Source of the DNA: Merluccius polli
Lineage: Eukaryota > Chordata > Actinopteri > Gadiformes > Merlucciidae
Length of the DNA: 64,000 nucleotides
Reading direction: 5' to 3'
Assembly (NCBI GenBank): GCA_030340625.1
Contig: JAOPHQ010000578.1
Coordinates: 264,501 to 328,500, forward strand
The position numbers and the translations under genes were made by a program. The notes under the pieces were generated by a model. The model saw only the letters and a list, made by a program, of their open reading frames with translations. It was not told the origin of the DNA and ran no database searches. Shown piece by piece: positions 10,316 to 20,104 of this stretch. How positions within the stretch are numbered: the stretch's first letter is position 1; each line of letters opens with the position of its first letter.

Positions 10316-10720
10316 AACACGTTCTCATCCCAACTCGTAATATACCAACGATTTGTCACGCCCCTAGACGTCCGCGTCCTGTTCGCGTTGGTAAGAGACG
10401 AGCAGAGTCTACAGCGTCCGCTCGCAGAGCAGAGTCTACAGCGTCCGCAGTCTACTGTGAAACAATTCACTCCAAAAAGGGTTAGGGTTAGGGTTATGGT
10501 TATGGTTAGGGTTAGGGTTAGTGTAATCTATCACCGTGACCGGGTTATTATTGGAGTGAATGGACGCTGTAGACTCTGCTCGTCTCTTACCACCGCGAAC
10601 GGGTTCATGAGAACCCAGATCGTTTCACACAGACGCGGGAGGGAACCTTTTGCATCAATGTCAGACGTCTAGGGGCGTGACAAATCGTCGGTATATTACG
10701 AGTTGGGATGAGAACGTGTT
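10316..10720. repeat. Foldback element with two nested inverted arms
   Basis: Outer arms of about 55 bp start AACACGTTCTCATCCCAACT at 10316 and are inverted at 10664-10720. Inner arms containing AGAGACGAGCAGAGTCTACA (about 10393) are inverted near 10562-10590. The same module occurs at about 37986-38400 inside a different element, so it is an independent mobile or rearranging unit. Confidence 0.7.
10480..10525 (+). repeat. Interstitial telomere-like repeats
   Basis: Degenerate GGGTTA units (GGGTTAGGGTTAGGGTTATGG and related) lie between the inner arms of the foldback. The related foldback at about 38390 has only two such units (GGGTTATGGTTATGG), so the tract has expanded here or contracted there. 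Confidence 0.8.
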
Positions 10721-10737
10721 GAACTACAACCCCGTAA

Positions 10738-10944
10738 GCCAGGCCTGGGGAATCTGTTCCACAAAGGGCCGGTGTGGCTGCAGGTTTTTGTTCAAACCAA
10801 GCAGCATCACACCAGACTTGACTCATTTAATCAACTGATCTCAGTCTTCAGAGAGCTGATTGGTCAAACTGTGTGCTCTTGGTTGGTTTGAACAAAAACC
10901 TGCAGCCACACCGGCCCTTTGTGGAACAGATTCCCCAGGCCTGC
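10738..10944. repeat. Small hairpin MITE
   Basis: Arms of about 60 bp (AGGCCTGGGGAATCTGTTCC from about 10741, inverted ending about 10942) surround a spacer of about 80 bp. No coding capacity. The family is not identified. Confidence 0.65.
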
Positions 10945-11093
10945 CGTAAGCAGTAATGGATAAAAAATGGGGGGGGGTGGTGGTGCGCGCGCGCGATCGT
11001 CACACACCCCGGTCCGACGACCGACGTGGGGGGGGGGGGGGGGGGCGATCGTAACACACCGCCTCCGGTTAGGACAAATTCCTTTTGCCATAC

Positions 11094-11125
11094 CGGGCAT
11101 ACCGGGCAATTGCCCGGTATGCCCG
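11094..11125. repeat. Perfect 32-bp palindrome
   Basis: Two 16-bp arms (CGGGCATACCGGGCAA and its complement) meet at 11109/11110 with no spacer. It may be a fused transposon end of a known-type CCCGG-rich fish repeat. Confidence 0.75.
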
Positions 11126-12609
11126 ATGGCCAGTCCACCCCTGCCCGGCGCCCCCTCGCATGAAGCAAACCACGCAGGATAATTTAAAAGGGAAACAGCT
11201 GTACAACTCTACAAGCCGCAAACACTTTATTTATTTTAAATTATTATTTTCTTTAAGTTATTTTGTGTATCACCCTGTTTGTTTTGAATTTGATGCAAAT
11301 TGCAATGCAATGCATTGAGGGGCATTCTTTTGTGTTAAATGGCTGCTTAAACAAAAATGAGGATGAATAGATCGAATGTGAAGTTCAACACACTACTGTG
11401 TTAGTAAACATTACTATGCAGTTTGCACGTTAGTTACTTGAACTGAGAGTATTTCTCATTGTAACAATAAATAAACATGCTTTTTTTGCATAAAGCAAGC
11501 ATTTGTCTATTCTCATGTTGAAAAGAGTATTACCTCATAGATCATAGTTAATCGTGATTAATCATGATTAACTATGATCAATCATGCGATTAATTGAGTT
11601 AAATATTTTAATCGATTGACAGCCCTAATATATATATATATAAAATATATAAAGCATTAAAATGTGTATGCTGTATGTGTGTGTTTCAGATGGTTCTCGA
11701 CTCGCAAAGTCGCCGCCACAAGCCGTCGGTTTGGGCGTTCAACCGAGTCTCCGAGTGGTGGAATATAGTTGTCCCCGGATTTACCAATGCGCAATGGGTG
11801 CAGAATTTCAGAATGTCCGAAGAAACGCTGGATTTCCTGTGCAACAAACTGCGCCCGGTTATGGAGCGGCAAGACACAAGCTTCCACGAATGTGTGACCC
11901 TGAAGAAGAGAGTGGCTATCGCACTCTGGAAGCTTGCTACTGGCTCAGAGTATAGAAGCAGTGGACACCTTTTTGGAGTCAGCGCCACAACTGTGTGCTG
12001 GTGTGTGCAGGAGTTTTGTGCTGCGGCAGAGACTGTGTTGGTGCCAGAGTAGATCCGTTTTCCTAATGAGGAAAAATTCAGAGATGGCGGCTTACGAGAA
12101 CAGATGGGGGCTCCCACACTGTGTTGGTGCCATCGATGGATCACACATCCCTATCCTTGCACCATAGGAGTGCCACAGGGTGGCACTCCATTATTATCCA
12201 AGGTGTTGTTGATGGAAAGGGGCTGTTCTGGAACGTGTTTGCTGGATTGCCAGGGAGCTTACATGATGCCAGGGTACTGAGACTGTCTACATTGTGGGAG
12301 TTAGCCAGCCAGGGAAACCACTTCCCTGCTCACACAAGAAACATTGGTGGAGTGACTGCTGGCTATTTCCTCCTAGGGGACTCAGCATACCCCCTGCAGA
12401 ACTGGCTCCTAAAACCTTTTCAGGACACCGGACGACTGACACCTAAACAGCATTTATTCAACAGAAAATTCAGCCGAGCACGGGTGGTTGTTGAAAATGC
12501 ATTTGGCAGGCTCAAGGGAAGATGGCGTTGCCTTCTGAAAAGGAACGACTCAGACACTTAACTTGTGAAGTCAATGGTGCTGACTTGCTGTGCTCTGCAC
12601 AATCTGTGC

Positions 12610-13150
12610 GAAACTCATGGAGAGACCTATGTGACAGAATGGAACACACCTGCAGCAGCAACAGTAGTTGAGCCTGTGGCAGCAGTGGCACAGGGTGTAG
12701 AGGAGGGCAGAGATGTTAGGGAGGGTCTGATGCAAGTGCCTAAACATTGATTTTGCCTTTGTATTTTCTGACACATGTACTGATGTGCACTATACATACA
12801 GACCAACAATACACTTTCTATTTTGCAAATATGTCTCCACTTTTATTTATCATAAATTCACCAAGGTTACTAGGAATTACTGACAAGTGTGAATAGAAGT
12901 TAACCATAACTATACTATAACTAACATCATTATAAAACAAGCTCTATATAAAATGTAGATGGTAATTAAATCTTGTTGCATGTGTACTGACAAATGAAAT
13001 AGAGAGTCATGATACAATCACACAAATGGTTTATTAAATTAAAGCAAAAAAATACAATATAAAAACACACAGCAAAAGTGCACAAGTCGGAAGTATATAC
13101 ATGTCTGAGAGACAGATGGGGGGGGGGGCAGTACTTTAGGGTGAGGGGAA
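12610..13150. other. Harbinger spacer between the two convergent genes
   Basis: A non-coding spacer between the 3' ends of the transposase (plus) and the Myb-like gene (minus). Plausible poly-A signals occur on both strands (for example AT-rich AATAAA-like stretches near 12840 and 13030). A short G-run lies at about 13120. Confidence 0.4.
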
Positions 13151-13154
13151 TGTT

Positions 13155-14297
13155 CTACACGCGCCGGTCACTCATGGCCTGCACAAGCTGGCCCAACAGA
13201 CCGAGGAATGTCTGATTAAATGCAGCAGTCTGTGCATTCTCCTCTCTTCTTAAAGAAGCTTCCAGCTCGCGTGCTTCATGTGCTTCTGTGAGGAGCAACT
13301 GGATGTGGCTCTCCCGCTGAGCCCGGTTCGGTTCCTGCTGCGCCACATCATCAGCATCGATGTCCCTCATCACAGCTGCATGGTCCTGCTGGAAGAGGCT
13401 CCTTTTCCTCTTTCCTGCACAACAATAAAGAAAAGTATAAATAGCAGGCATTTAACCAAAGCAGGCTTTTAAAATATCCTAGGGACATACACTTTACGGC
13501 ACAGAATTTGTAACGTGTCTTCTCTTACCTGTGACCACACGTTGTGTGTTGCTCATTGCTGGTGCAGGAGCTGGCGTCGAAGCTGTTGCTTGTGCTGAGG
13601 TTGGGGAAGGGATTGAGGAGTCGGTGAGGAGTGAGGAGTCGTCGCTGTGTGGCACACTCTCCTCGCTTGTGGGTTCTTAAACAAAAAAAAAAAAAAACGA
13701 CTAAGTAGAAGCACAACACAGAATAGCAGCACAAGAAAAAGCTAGATATTACACAGCACACTAGCAGAGGACGGAAGTTAGCTTGCTATTAGCATGCTAC
13801 TGATAGCTCACCGTGTACAGCAAACAACAATGTAACTTTTACACGAGTAAATAATCAGTGAGCTTTACACCAATGGGATATGTAACCAGTTGTTTTTAAG
13901 ATTGCTATAGACAAATCACTTACCATCTTCGATCATTGACTGGAGCAACGTGGTGGCCGAGTCCAGTCCACCCTCCCATCCATTGTTTGCCGGCCTGTGC
14001 CCATAAATGGCGTCCATTTGGTCGAACCATCTCCAGGCCCAGCGATTTGCCCCACTTCGACCGTTGTGGTCTTTTATGGCCCGGTAATCGCTCCTCATTT
14101 TTTTAAGCTTATCCCGGCATTGCTGGAGGGTACGGTGGTACCCATGATTGGCCATCAGCTGGGCGATTTCTTAAAATACTTTTTCGTTCCGGGTTGTGCC
14201 GTCGAGCTCCCGCTGTATCCTCTCTTCGGCCACCAAAGAGAGGAACGTCTGGACCTCCTCGACCGACCATGGCGTGTTTTTTTTTTTGTGAGGTCAT
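13155..14297 (-). pseudogene. Myb/SANT-like DNA-binding protein of the Harbinger element
   Basis: Harbinger elements carry a second gene whose Myb-like product helps the transposase bind and enter the nucleus. On the minus strand, about 14270-13920 encodes a trihelix/Myb-like domain. One frame has WSVEEVQTFLSLVAEERIQ, followed by HRTLQQCRDKLKKMRSDYRAI at about 14130-14070 and WRWFDQMDAIYGHRP. A TAA at about 14174 interrupts the frame where related proteins have a residue. Further exons follow at about 13672-13530 (Ser/Thr-rich, ending near the TQRV region) and 13451-13155 (RKRSLFQQDHAAVMRDIDAD, then an Arg/Glu-rich helix ending SDRRV). Exon joints were not resolved. The single stop suggests relatively recent decay. 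Confidence 0.7.
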
Positions 14298-14588
14298 GTT
14301 CTCTTGTAGAAGAGCAGCGGGGTTTTAAAAAGTGGTGTGGTCGAGTCTCGTGTTTATTTATTTACAGTCTGGTCGGTCGTCGCGCGCTTATGACGCTCCC
14401 AGTGATGACACTCGTCGGCCAGTCAGTGGAAGGCAGTCGGCTGACGTCACGTTATAGTACCGCTTCGGCTGGCTTGGAACCAGGGCCGATGCGATACCAA
14501 AGTAGTACCTGATACCAGGTACTACGTGCTAGTGGAAACACGCAAATACCGTGCCGTGCCACACCGTGCCGGTGGAAACGCGGCATTA

Positions 14589-15240
14589 GTCTTTGATGAA
14601 GTTGTAGGATAACCACAGAAACAATACAAGCTGCACTGGATTAATTGCGAAGCAAGTGTACAGACAAGTTAGTAGTAGACAATGCAATCAAAGACAACAG
14701 GAAGACTGAGCATTGAGTTAAGAAATTATGAGACATTTTTAATATTAGTAGTAGGTTGCCCTTATTTGTCACTAGTAACAAGTACCAGCCAAAATGGGCC
14801 GTACCCTGCCCAACATATACAACACATACAATATGACAAACAGGATGACAGAGCATTTGCGGGGGAGAATACAACAAACATGCAGAGAGGGGAGGAGAGA
14901 AAAAACAACCCCCAGACTATGCCCCTATAGGGAGGGCGGTGTGGGAATAGGAAAAAACACCTCAGCAACAAAAAACACAAACTTTTACAACACTTATTCA
15001 CAACATGAATCGCATAACTTGTAACATGGGAGGGGAGTGGGAGGTGGAGGTAAACCAACTCAGGCAGCAAGACAGCCTGATCGGGGACCGCAGCCGACGT
15101 CGGCGCGAATCCCCAGGCCCGCTTACCAGACTGGGGGTACAAGCGGCGAAGGCGTGGGATGTGGGGAGGTGATGTATGTATGTATGTATGTATGTATGTA
15201 TGTATGTATGAATGAAACAATTTTCGCCTTAGCAGTCTCA
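14589..15240 (-). other. Unidentified repeat-like stretch, possibly a LINE 3' region
   Basis: No protein motif is found. Read on the minus strand it is pyrimidine- and G-rich without codon structure, resembling a retrotransposon 3' untranslated region. It lies between the Harbinger right target copy and the P element and ends in an ATGT microsatellite (15172-15214). Confidence 0.25.
15172..15214. repeat. (ATGT)n microsatellite
   Basis: About ten tandem GTAT units, seen directly. Confidence 0.95.
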
Positions 15241-16033
15241 CAGAGGGAAAGCTATTTATAAGATGCCTGCTGGTGAATTGCTCTGTTGATCCTGTAGCAG
15301 ATGTTATCTCTAGTCATGTTTTCATCACTGAATTCCTCCCTGAACACTGTTTCACACACATTGCAAAAGTGCAAGAATGCATCAGATGGTAGGAAAAGTG
15401 AGCCAAAGTCAGACTGAGTTGTGTTGTAGGCCTTGTGGTGAATGAATAATTGCGATTGATCGCTCAGATGTGTTTCATGTGATACTAAGACACCTTTACA
15501 GTTTTCACAGTCGTGTACACTTAGGCAACGGCGGCACAAATAACCGGCAATGTAAGCCAATCTATTTTGCTCTGGGATGTCAATATAAACCGTTGTGTAG
15601 CTTTTTGTTACTGGCAAGACAGACTGTGGTGGCCTAATTGTTGGGGGTTTTCCAATTGACTTCAGTGTGGTGATGAATTTATCTGTATCTATTACAATTT
15701 GTACCAATGACGGGCTTAATAAGGTCTGCCACCATAACCATCCTTAGAGCACATCTGAACTCCTTTGCGTTAGGGTTGTCCCTACAGCCACCTTTCCATC
15801 TCACAGTGGCAAAAAGGTTTTCCACTACGTCTTGATTTAGACGTGACGTGAAGAGGTAAGAGAGGTTGTGCTCAGATTTCAGGCTATGGCCAGTAGCCAA
15901 CCTTTAGTGAACATCACATTTTTCGATCCAATTACGTCTAAATTTTGTAGAATGGGGAGGCATGTTTTTAAAAATGTGGCATGTGTAGATGTTTCGGTTA
16001 GTGGGCGCTTTAGGGCTTTTTTGTCTTTGTAAA

Positions 16034-16058
16034 GGGTTAGGGTTAGGGTTAGGGTTAG
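16034..16058 (+). repeat. Telomere-like (GGGTTA)n insert inside P-element copy 1
   Basis: Four tandem GGGTTA units sit exactly where the paralogous copy at about 31964-31990 has 26-27 bp of unrelated sequence (starting AACGGCTATTGAAAG). Flanks on both sides align between copies. Confidence 0.85.
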
Positions 16059-16168
16059 GGCTCCACAAATTCTGCTGTGTGGACGGCTTCTCCTGGAAGT
16101 TTACCCTGCTGCAACTGTGTGGCTTAGTAATTGGGCTGCCTTGTTGACACGCATTTTTGAAAAGGAGT

Positions 16169-17266
16169 TCAGCTGGAAGTGTCCTTTTGTGAGTTTTGGG
16201 GCTTTTCGAATTGGCAATTGAGAGTCGAATTCAGGTATGACCATTTGATTGTTTTGCTTGAATGTTCAGTGGAAATTTTAAAGTTATACTTTTCCAGATT
16301 GGATCTAGTATTTTTTAGCAGATGTGGTGGATTGTGCAAGGCAAATACCTTCACTCCAGAATGCATGAAGAAGGGTGTTATAGGGGAAATGCCCAGTTGT
16401 TTGTACAAGGCCACATTGTTGGTACCTTGGTCACAGACCACTGCTGTTGTGTTTAGGCCTATAGCCCTGATCTTATTGAGGCATTCACTCAGCAATGCAA
16501 GCAAAATGTGTGCTGGGGTGGCATCCTTTGAGAGGAAATAGCCAACCGGCTGTTTCCACCTCGCAGTCAAACCCCTGGCCATGAAGACTAAGGCATGATT
16601 TGCTATTCTTGCGGTCTTGCCTTTTGAACCAAAGTCTTCGACGCCCTCTATTGAGAGGCTGATGTTATATGTCAAGCTTGATCTAAGGCTCATTTCATCG
16701 AATGTTACTATGCATAGTCGGTCCCTAGGTGTCATTTCGGCTACTCGACTGGTCAGCATGTCAAAGACCGTGGCAGAGAACCCTGGTCTGATTTCAATGC
16801 CGCTGAGCCACCTACGCAGAGAAGGCACAGATGGCAATGCAAAAACACTCTGGCAAAACTTATATGCACGTGGGCCTTGGTGGTATAGGGAGAGTGCCAT
16901 AACTTTGTCCGAGTAGGTCCACCTCCTCCCTTTTAGCCTACAGTGACGGGTGGAATTGCGCAACTGTGCTGCAAAGAAGGAAAGAGCTGGCTCCTCAAGG
17001 AAGTTGGCAGCGCCTTGGATCAGTGCTTTAAGTGTTTTGTATTTGGTTACTCTCAAAACAGGAGTTGGTGGAGTTGGTGTGGTGCAGCTGGTTGGTGGAT
17101 TTGGTGGAGGAGTTGCGACGGATGCCCCAGATGAAGACTCCGGGTATGCAGATGAAGACTCCGGGTATGCATATGAAGACTCCGGGTATGCTGCAGTAAC
17201 AGGCCGGCTGTACGTGTGGTCTGCTGGAACCTGACCATGGACTGGAAAATGTAGAAAATATTGCAC
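16169..17266 (-). CDS. P-element transposase catalytic region (open frame)
   Basis: A 365-residue open frame. The exon probably begins at an acceptor near 17240 (TTTTCCAG on the minus strand), just before VHGQVPADH. The three tandem YPESS units (about 28-46) arise from an 18-bp repeat at 17124-17195. They are missing in copy 2, which suggests local repeat expansion. The first two catalytic aspartates and the GTNN motif are retained. The frame ends in a stop at 16169, where family members continue. Confidence 0.7.
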   Translation of the reverse strand: MQYFLHFPVHGQVPADHTYSRPVTAAYPESSYAYPESSSAYPESSSGASVATPPPNPPTSCTTPTPPTPVLRVTKYKTLKALIQGAANFLEEPALSFFAAQLRNSTRHCRLKGRRWTYSDKVMALSLYHQGPRAYKFCQSVFALPSVPSLRRWLSGIEIRPGFSATVFDMLTSRVAEMTPRDRLCIVTFDEMSLRSSLTYNISLSIEGVEDFGSKGKTARIANHALVFMARGLTARWKQPVGYFLSKDATPAHILLALLSECLNKIRAIGLNTTAVVCDQGTNNVALYKQLGISPITPFFMHSGVKVFALHNPPHLLKNTRSNLEKYNFKISTEHSSKTIKWSYLNSTLNCQFEKPQNSQKDTSS

Positions 17267-17615
17267 TAATGATAATGGTACTGTTTGAAACTACTGTTTT
17301 TGCTAAACAACCTTATCTTGGAATATTTTATGCCTGTAAGCTGTCCCAATATACAGTAAACATTTTGAATTCACCTGTCTGGTGTGTCTGTTTTTTGTCT
17401 GGTTTTTATCCTCTTGCTGGTTATTTTTTGTGGCGGGTTGGGGACACTAAATAGTGTGGGTACTGCGTTCCAGTTCAACCTGTTCTTTGATGGATTTGTA
17501 AACTGGCTGTCCTCAAAATGCTCCGCACAGAGCTTGCAGTTGGTGCTGAGGTAGCTTGGGCTCCGATTTAATAGGTCCTGCCTCCTACTATTCTGCACCC
17601 ATATTTGACACCTAG

Positions 17616-18000
17616 CAAAAATGAAGGCAATGATTGCAATGAATGTTTAGGCTACTTGTTAAACAGTGTTTATGGTCATTGGATGAATTTTTGCTCATCT
17701 TAAACTTAAATCAAATTTGGTTGCACAAACATCAATAGGCTAGAAAGCACCCGTCCTGCAGTGACCTCAGCCAACCATGCAGTTGACATAAGTACCTTTA
17801 ACATTACAGGTAAGTGACAAGTAGAAACGTAGCCTAATAGTATCAGTGTTAGACAAGACTATTACAACGGCTAATTTAACACTGGTTTGTTTCTTAGCTA
17901 ATGCTAGCTTAATTGTAATCTATACGTAATACGTAATCTATACGAAAACCAAAATGCTCATGTAGCAGCTAGCAACTTAATCATGATCTAAGAATAGTAC
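17616..18000 (-). other. First intron of the P-element transposase
   Basis: Lies between the THAP half-exons with GT (at 18000-17999) and AG (17613-17612) ends on the minus strand. The same intron is recognisable in copy 2 at about 36630-36980, which supports real gene structure. Confidence 0.6.
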
Positions 18001-18104
18001 CTCTCCTTATTGAGTGGGAATCGAAAAAAGGATAGATCTGGCTTTTTACATTGCCGATTACGGCAATTTATAGCCGAGCAAAATGCTCTTGATGTAGCGG
18101 CCAT

Positions 18105-18396
18105 TGTTGTTATTGACAACTTGTTGACAGCAAAGTGACAGTTAACCTGCAACTAGGGTGACCAGATCTGAGTCTGTGAAAAGGAGGGCACCTCAGCCGG
18201 GGGGGGGGGGGGGGGGGGACTAGATATGAAAATGAGCTTTATTGGCCCTTAACAACACTAACATAGAAAATACAAAAAACACTGCCTCAAAGTGCAAACG
18301 CACAGAAAGTACAGGCCTAAAGCAAACGTTTTCAATGTTTGTCCCTAAAAAACAATAACCTAAAGCAATAATAAAAAGTGGCTATAATAATAAAAA
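18105..18396. other. P-element upstream region and G-run
   Basis: Contains a run of about 19 G at 18200-18219 next to GGTGACCAGATCTGAGTC, resembling the end of another DNA transposon. No gene. Confidence 0.3.
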
Positions 18397-18479
18397 GCTT
18401 CGTGTGGATCACGACCAAGATGAAAGCATGGATATTTCTTTTTTAGTTCATCCGTGAACTTGCATTTACGTTTCGGCAT
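18397..18479 (-). pseudogene. hAT-family N-terminal exon fragment, copy 1
   Basis: The minus strand from ATG at 18479 encodes MPKRKCKFTDELKKKYPC followed by a GRD motif, the usual start of fish hAT/BED-type transposase-like proteins. The frame then leaves the known pattern. A near-identical copy lies at 39165-39247, where the start codon has changed to AAG. Confidence 0.5.
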
Positions 18480-18629
18480 AGCTGCAGAGACGCCGCCGGT
18501 ACCTGCGCTCTCTTTGATAAACAAGGAAGCTGCTCGCCCACTGAGGTGCAGACTGACCAATTAAAAGCGCACAGAAAAGGCTATCGACCAATGACGGCAG
18601 CTCTACAGTCAGACCGTATGCAGGTAACT

Positions 18630-18995
18630 CCCCCTACTCACTGCCACTCAAAGCAAAGCCATCTGATGGCATCTGGCTGTTTGAGGGGACTCGTGGGATG
18701 GAATTGTGTCTGAAGTGTAACGATGAGGTTGGCTCACAGCTTAGGCACAACGGTGGCCTACGTTAGTAGATAGCGAGACGATAAAGGCCATCTAGTGGTC
18801 GATAAGAATATGGTTGAATTGGGATTACATGATGTGCCCAGGCATTCGAGGTTTTGCATGAAATTATATTTATTTATACAAGTTTTGTTTAATCCTATGT
18901 GGCCTTATTGGCTTGAATCAAGCCTAGAATGTTGAGGTGGCTTACTAAAATGGCGTCCATTCAGGCTGAGAACGTACTTCACCGCCCTGATGCAA
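18630..18995. repeat. Triplicated segment, copy 1
   Basis: This 360-bp segment (TTTGAGGGGACTCGTGGGAT, then the TAGATAGCGAGACGATAAAG and AATGGCGTCCATTCAGGCTG regions) recurs at 37125-38870 (split by an insertion) and 39425-39750. Copy 1 keeps the uninterrupted site CTACGTTAGTAGATAG. Confidence 0.85.
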
Positions 18996-19780
18996 CTGGG
19001 TCCGTGTACGTCGCGGCCATTCGATTTCCGTTCTGAGATGGGAAATCTAAAATAGGGAAACGGACCCGTTTTCCGTTTTTCGTTTTGGAATCGGAAAACG
19101 AGAAACAAGTCTATTTTCGTTTTTCGTTTTCCGATTCTGAACCGGAAAACGAAAAAAGAGTCGTTTTCTGATTCTCATTGATGTGCTTATTATCGGAAAT
19201 AGGATCTCCGAAAAACAAGGAAATAGCCTAGGCTAGAAATTAATTCCTATCAAATAGTTATGGACAGTGCAGTTAGCAGAATACACGCATGATGACAAGT
19301 TTGTGCAGACCACGATAATGACGTTGTAGCCTATATGCACGTTAAAGAGAGAGAGAAAAAGCAAACAATAAAAATACGTAAATTGCATTAAATCAAGGAG
19401 GCAATTAAAAGCACCCTGCAAACTATTATCCAATGAGCATATCTCCACTATTCAACACTTTAAATAACAGCCCATACCGGTTGTGGAGAATGGCACATAC
19501 AGTGATCACTGTACTTGCCTTCTCTGGGCTGAGGTGTATTTCGCCGTGCAGGACATGAGTTTCATCTGCCCAATTCCTCTCTCCACAACATGTTGTGTAT
19601 TTTTGTGTGCTCTAACATATATGGAGGAAAACAGTAAACAATAATAGATATGGATTCAACAAATAAGAGGCGACAAAGAGCTAATACCATGTTTTTTACG
19701 CATAGGACTAAGCATAATCTGCGTAATCACTTACATGTTATACTTTAACTGTGCTCCCGGTTGTGGATTGAGATAGGGTG
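18996..19780. repeat. CGGAAAACGAAAAACG-type repeat and anonymous sequence
   Basis: About 19000-19200 is a repeat rich in CGTTTTCCG/CGGAAAACG motifs. Shorter and inverted copies occur at about 20957-21060 and 30515-30740. The rest (19200-19780) shows no gene. Confidence 0.5.
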
Positions 19781-20104
19781 TCAAGACGTCTTGCAGGGAT
19801 AACCACTGTCACCCAGCAAGTGACACCCAACTGGTACATTGTGCCTCTCAAAAAGCTGCCTCAGACCGCTCTCCATTAAAATACGCGAATCATGGGTAGA
19901 CCCAGGCCACTTTGCAACATCAAGAATGTAAAAAGTTGCATCAAAAACAATCTGCGTGTTGATGGAATGTACTTTCTTTCTATTGACGAACACGTCCTCA
20001 TCTTTTGATGGCGCAATTATTTTTATGTGCGTCCCGTCAGTAACACCGGGCATACCTGCAATTGCCATGTTGGCTTTGATCCTGTGTAGTTGTTGATTGT
20101 CCAA
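19781..20104 (-). pseudogene. HARBI1-like transposase fragment
   Basis: A 107-residue frame with VTDGTHIKI and LLGDSGYPC, the first and second catalytic aspartate motifs of PIF/Harbinger nucleases, and a WPGSTHDSRI stretch between them. The glutamate region is missing, so it is a truncated exon. It belongs to a Harbinger lineage different from the element at 2619-14585. Confidence 0.75.

Larger units (their letters stand above)
10147..11626. mobile_element. hAT-like nonautonomous element in the Harbinger intron
   Basis: Ends are AGGCTGTCAAAGTTAACG on the left and a right end that reads AGGGCTGTCAATCGATTAA on the minus strand. It sits in a TATATA tract, which fits an 8-bp AT-rich hAT target. 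The body carries multiple TTAACGCGTTAA-like motifs near the left and TTAATC motifs near the right. It contains two foldback elements (10316-10720 and 10738-10944) and a telomere-like tract. Confidence 0.55.
9426..12561 (+). pseudogene. PIF/Harbinger transposase, interrupted and carrying stops
   Basis: The gene starts with ATG at 9426. Exon 1 is split by a 456-bp insertion (9477-9932) and resumes in frame at 9942. It has an Arg/Lys-rich end (AKRRR) and a GT donor at 10085. The intron holds a hAT-like element. The body begins near 11690 and reads to a TAG at 12050-12052. It continues in other frames through AIDGSH (first catalytic D, about 12133), GDSAYPL (second D, about 12380) and VVENAFGRLKGRW (catalytic E, about 12495). 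That is the DDE_Tnp_4 signature of Harbinger transposases. A second in-frame stop at about 12165 and a further stop at 12561 break it. Exon phases at the intron do not match perfectly, so an indel is likely there. Confidence 0.85.
2619..14585. mobile_element. PIF/Harbinger DNA transposon, enlarged by nested insertions
   Basis: Ends are imperfect inverted repeats of about 40 bp. The left end starts TGGCACATTTCCACTAGCAC at 2619. The right end read on the minus strand starts TGCCGCGTTTCCACCGGCAC at 14585. TTA follows on both outer sides (2616-2618 and 14586-14588), the 3-bp TWA target typical of PIF/Harbinger. Inside are the two expected genes: a DDE transposase on the plus strand (from 9426) and a Myb/SANT-like gene on the minus strand (13155-14297). 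Gypsy, MULE-like and hAT-like insertions account for much of its 12 kb. Both genes carry stops, so this copy is not autonomous. Confidence 0.85.
15252..18104 (-). pseudogene. P-element-like THAP transposase, copy 1
   Basis: A THAP9/P-type transposase gene on the minus strand. Exon 1 (18104-18001) begins ATG and holds the first THAP cysteines (FCSAINC). Exon 2 (17611 to about 17400) continues in phase with IWVQNSRRQDL, then CKLCAEHF, the remaining C-x2-C and H of the C2CH zinc fold. The main frame (17266-16169, 365 residues) has a Tyr-Pro-Glu-Ser repeat, a helical region, then the RNase-H-like core: D190 in VTFDEMSL and D279 in VVCDQGTNN. The third acidic residue probably lies in LNQDVVENLFATV (about 15830). 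The motif usually written DPPHLLKNT reads NPPHLLKNT. A frameshift at about 15705 and a telomere-like insertion at 16034-16058 break the C-terminal part. The YIAGYLCRRC finger is present at about 15530. Confidence 0.8.

Noticed and set aside
10480..10525. True chromosome end
   Set aside because: The telomere-like units are short, degenerate, and lie inside a foldback element with unique DNA on both sides.
13997..14512. 171-residue plus-strand frame
   Set aside because: Antisense of the Myb-like Harbinger gene, which has recognisable helices on the other strand.
14762..15241. 159-residue minus-strand frame with repeated HTYI
   Set aside because: The N-terminal repeat is translation of the ATGT microsatellite and the remainder has no family motif.
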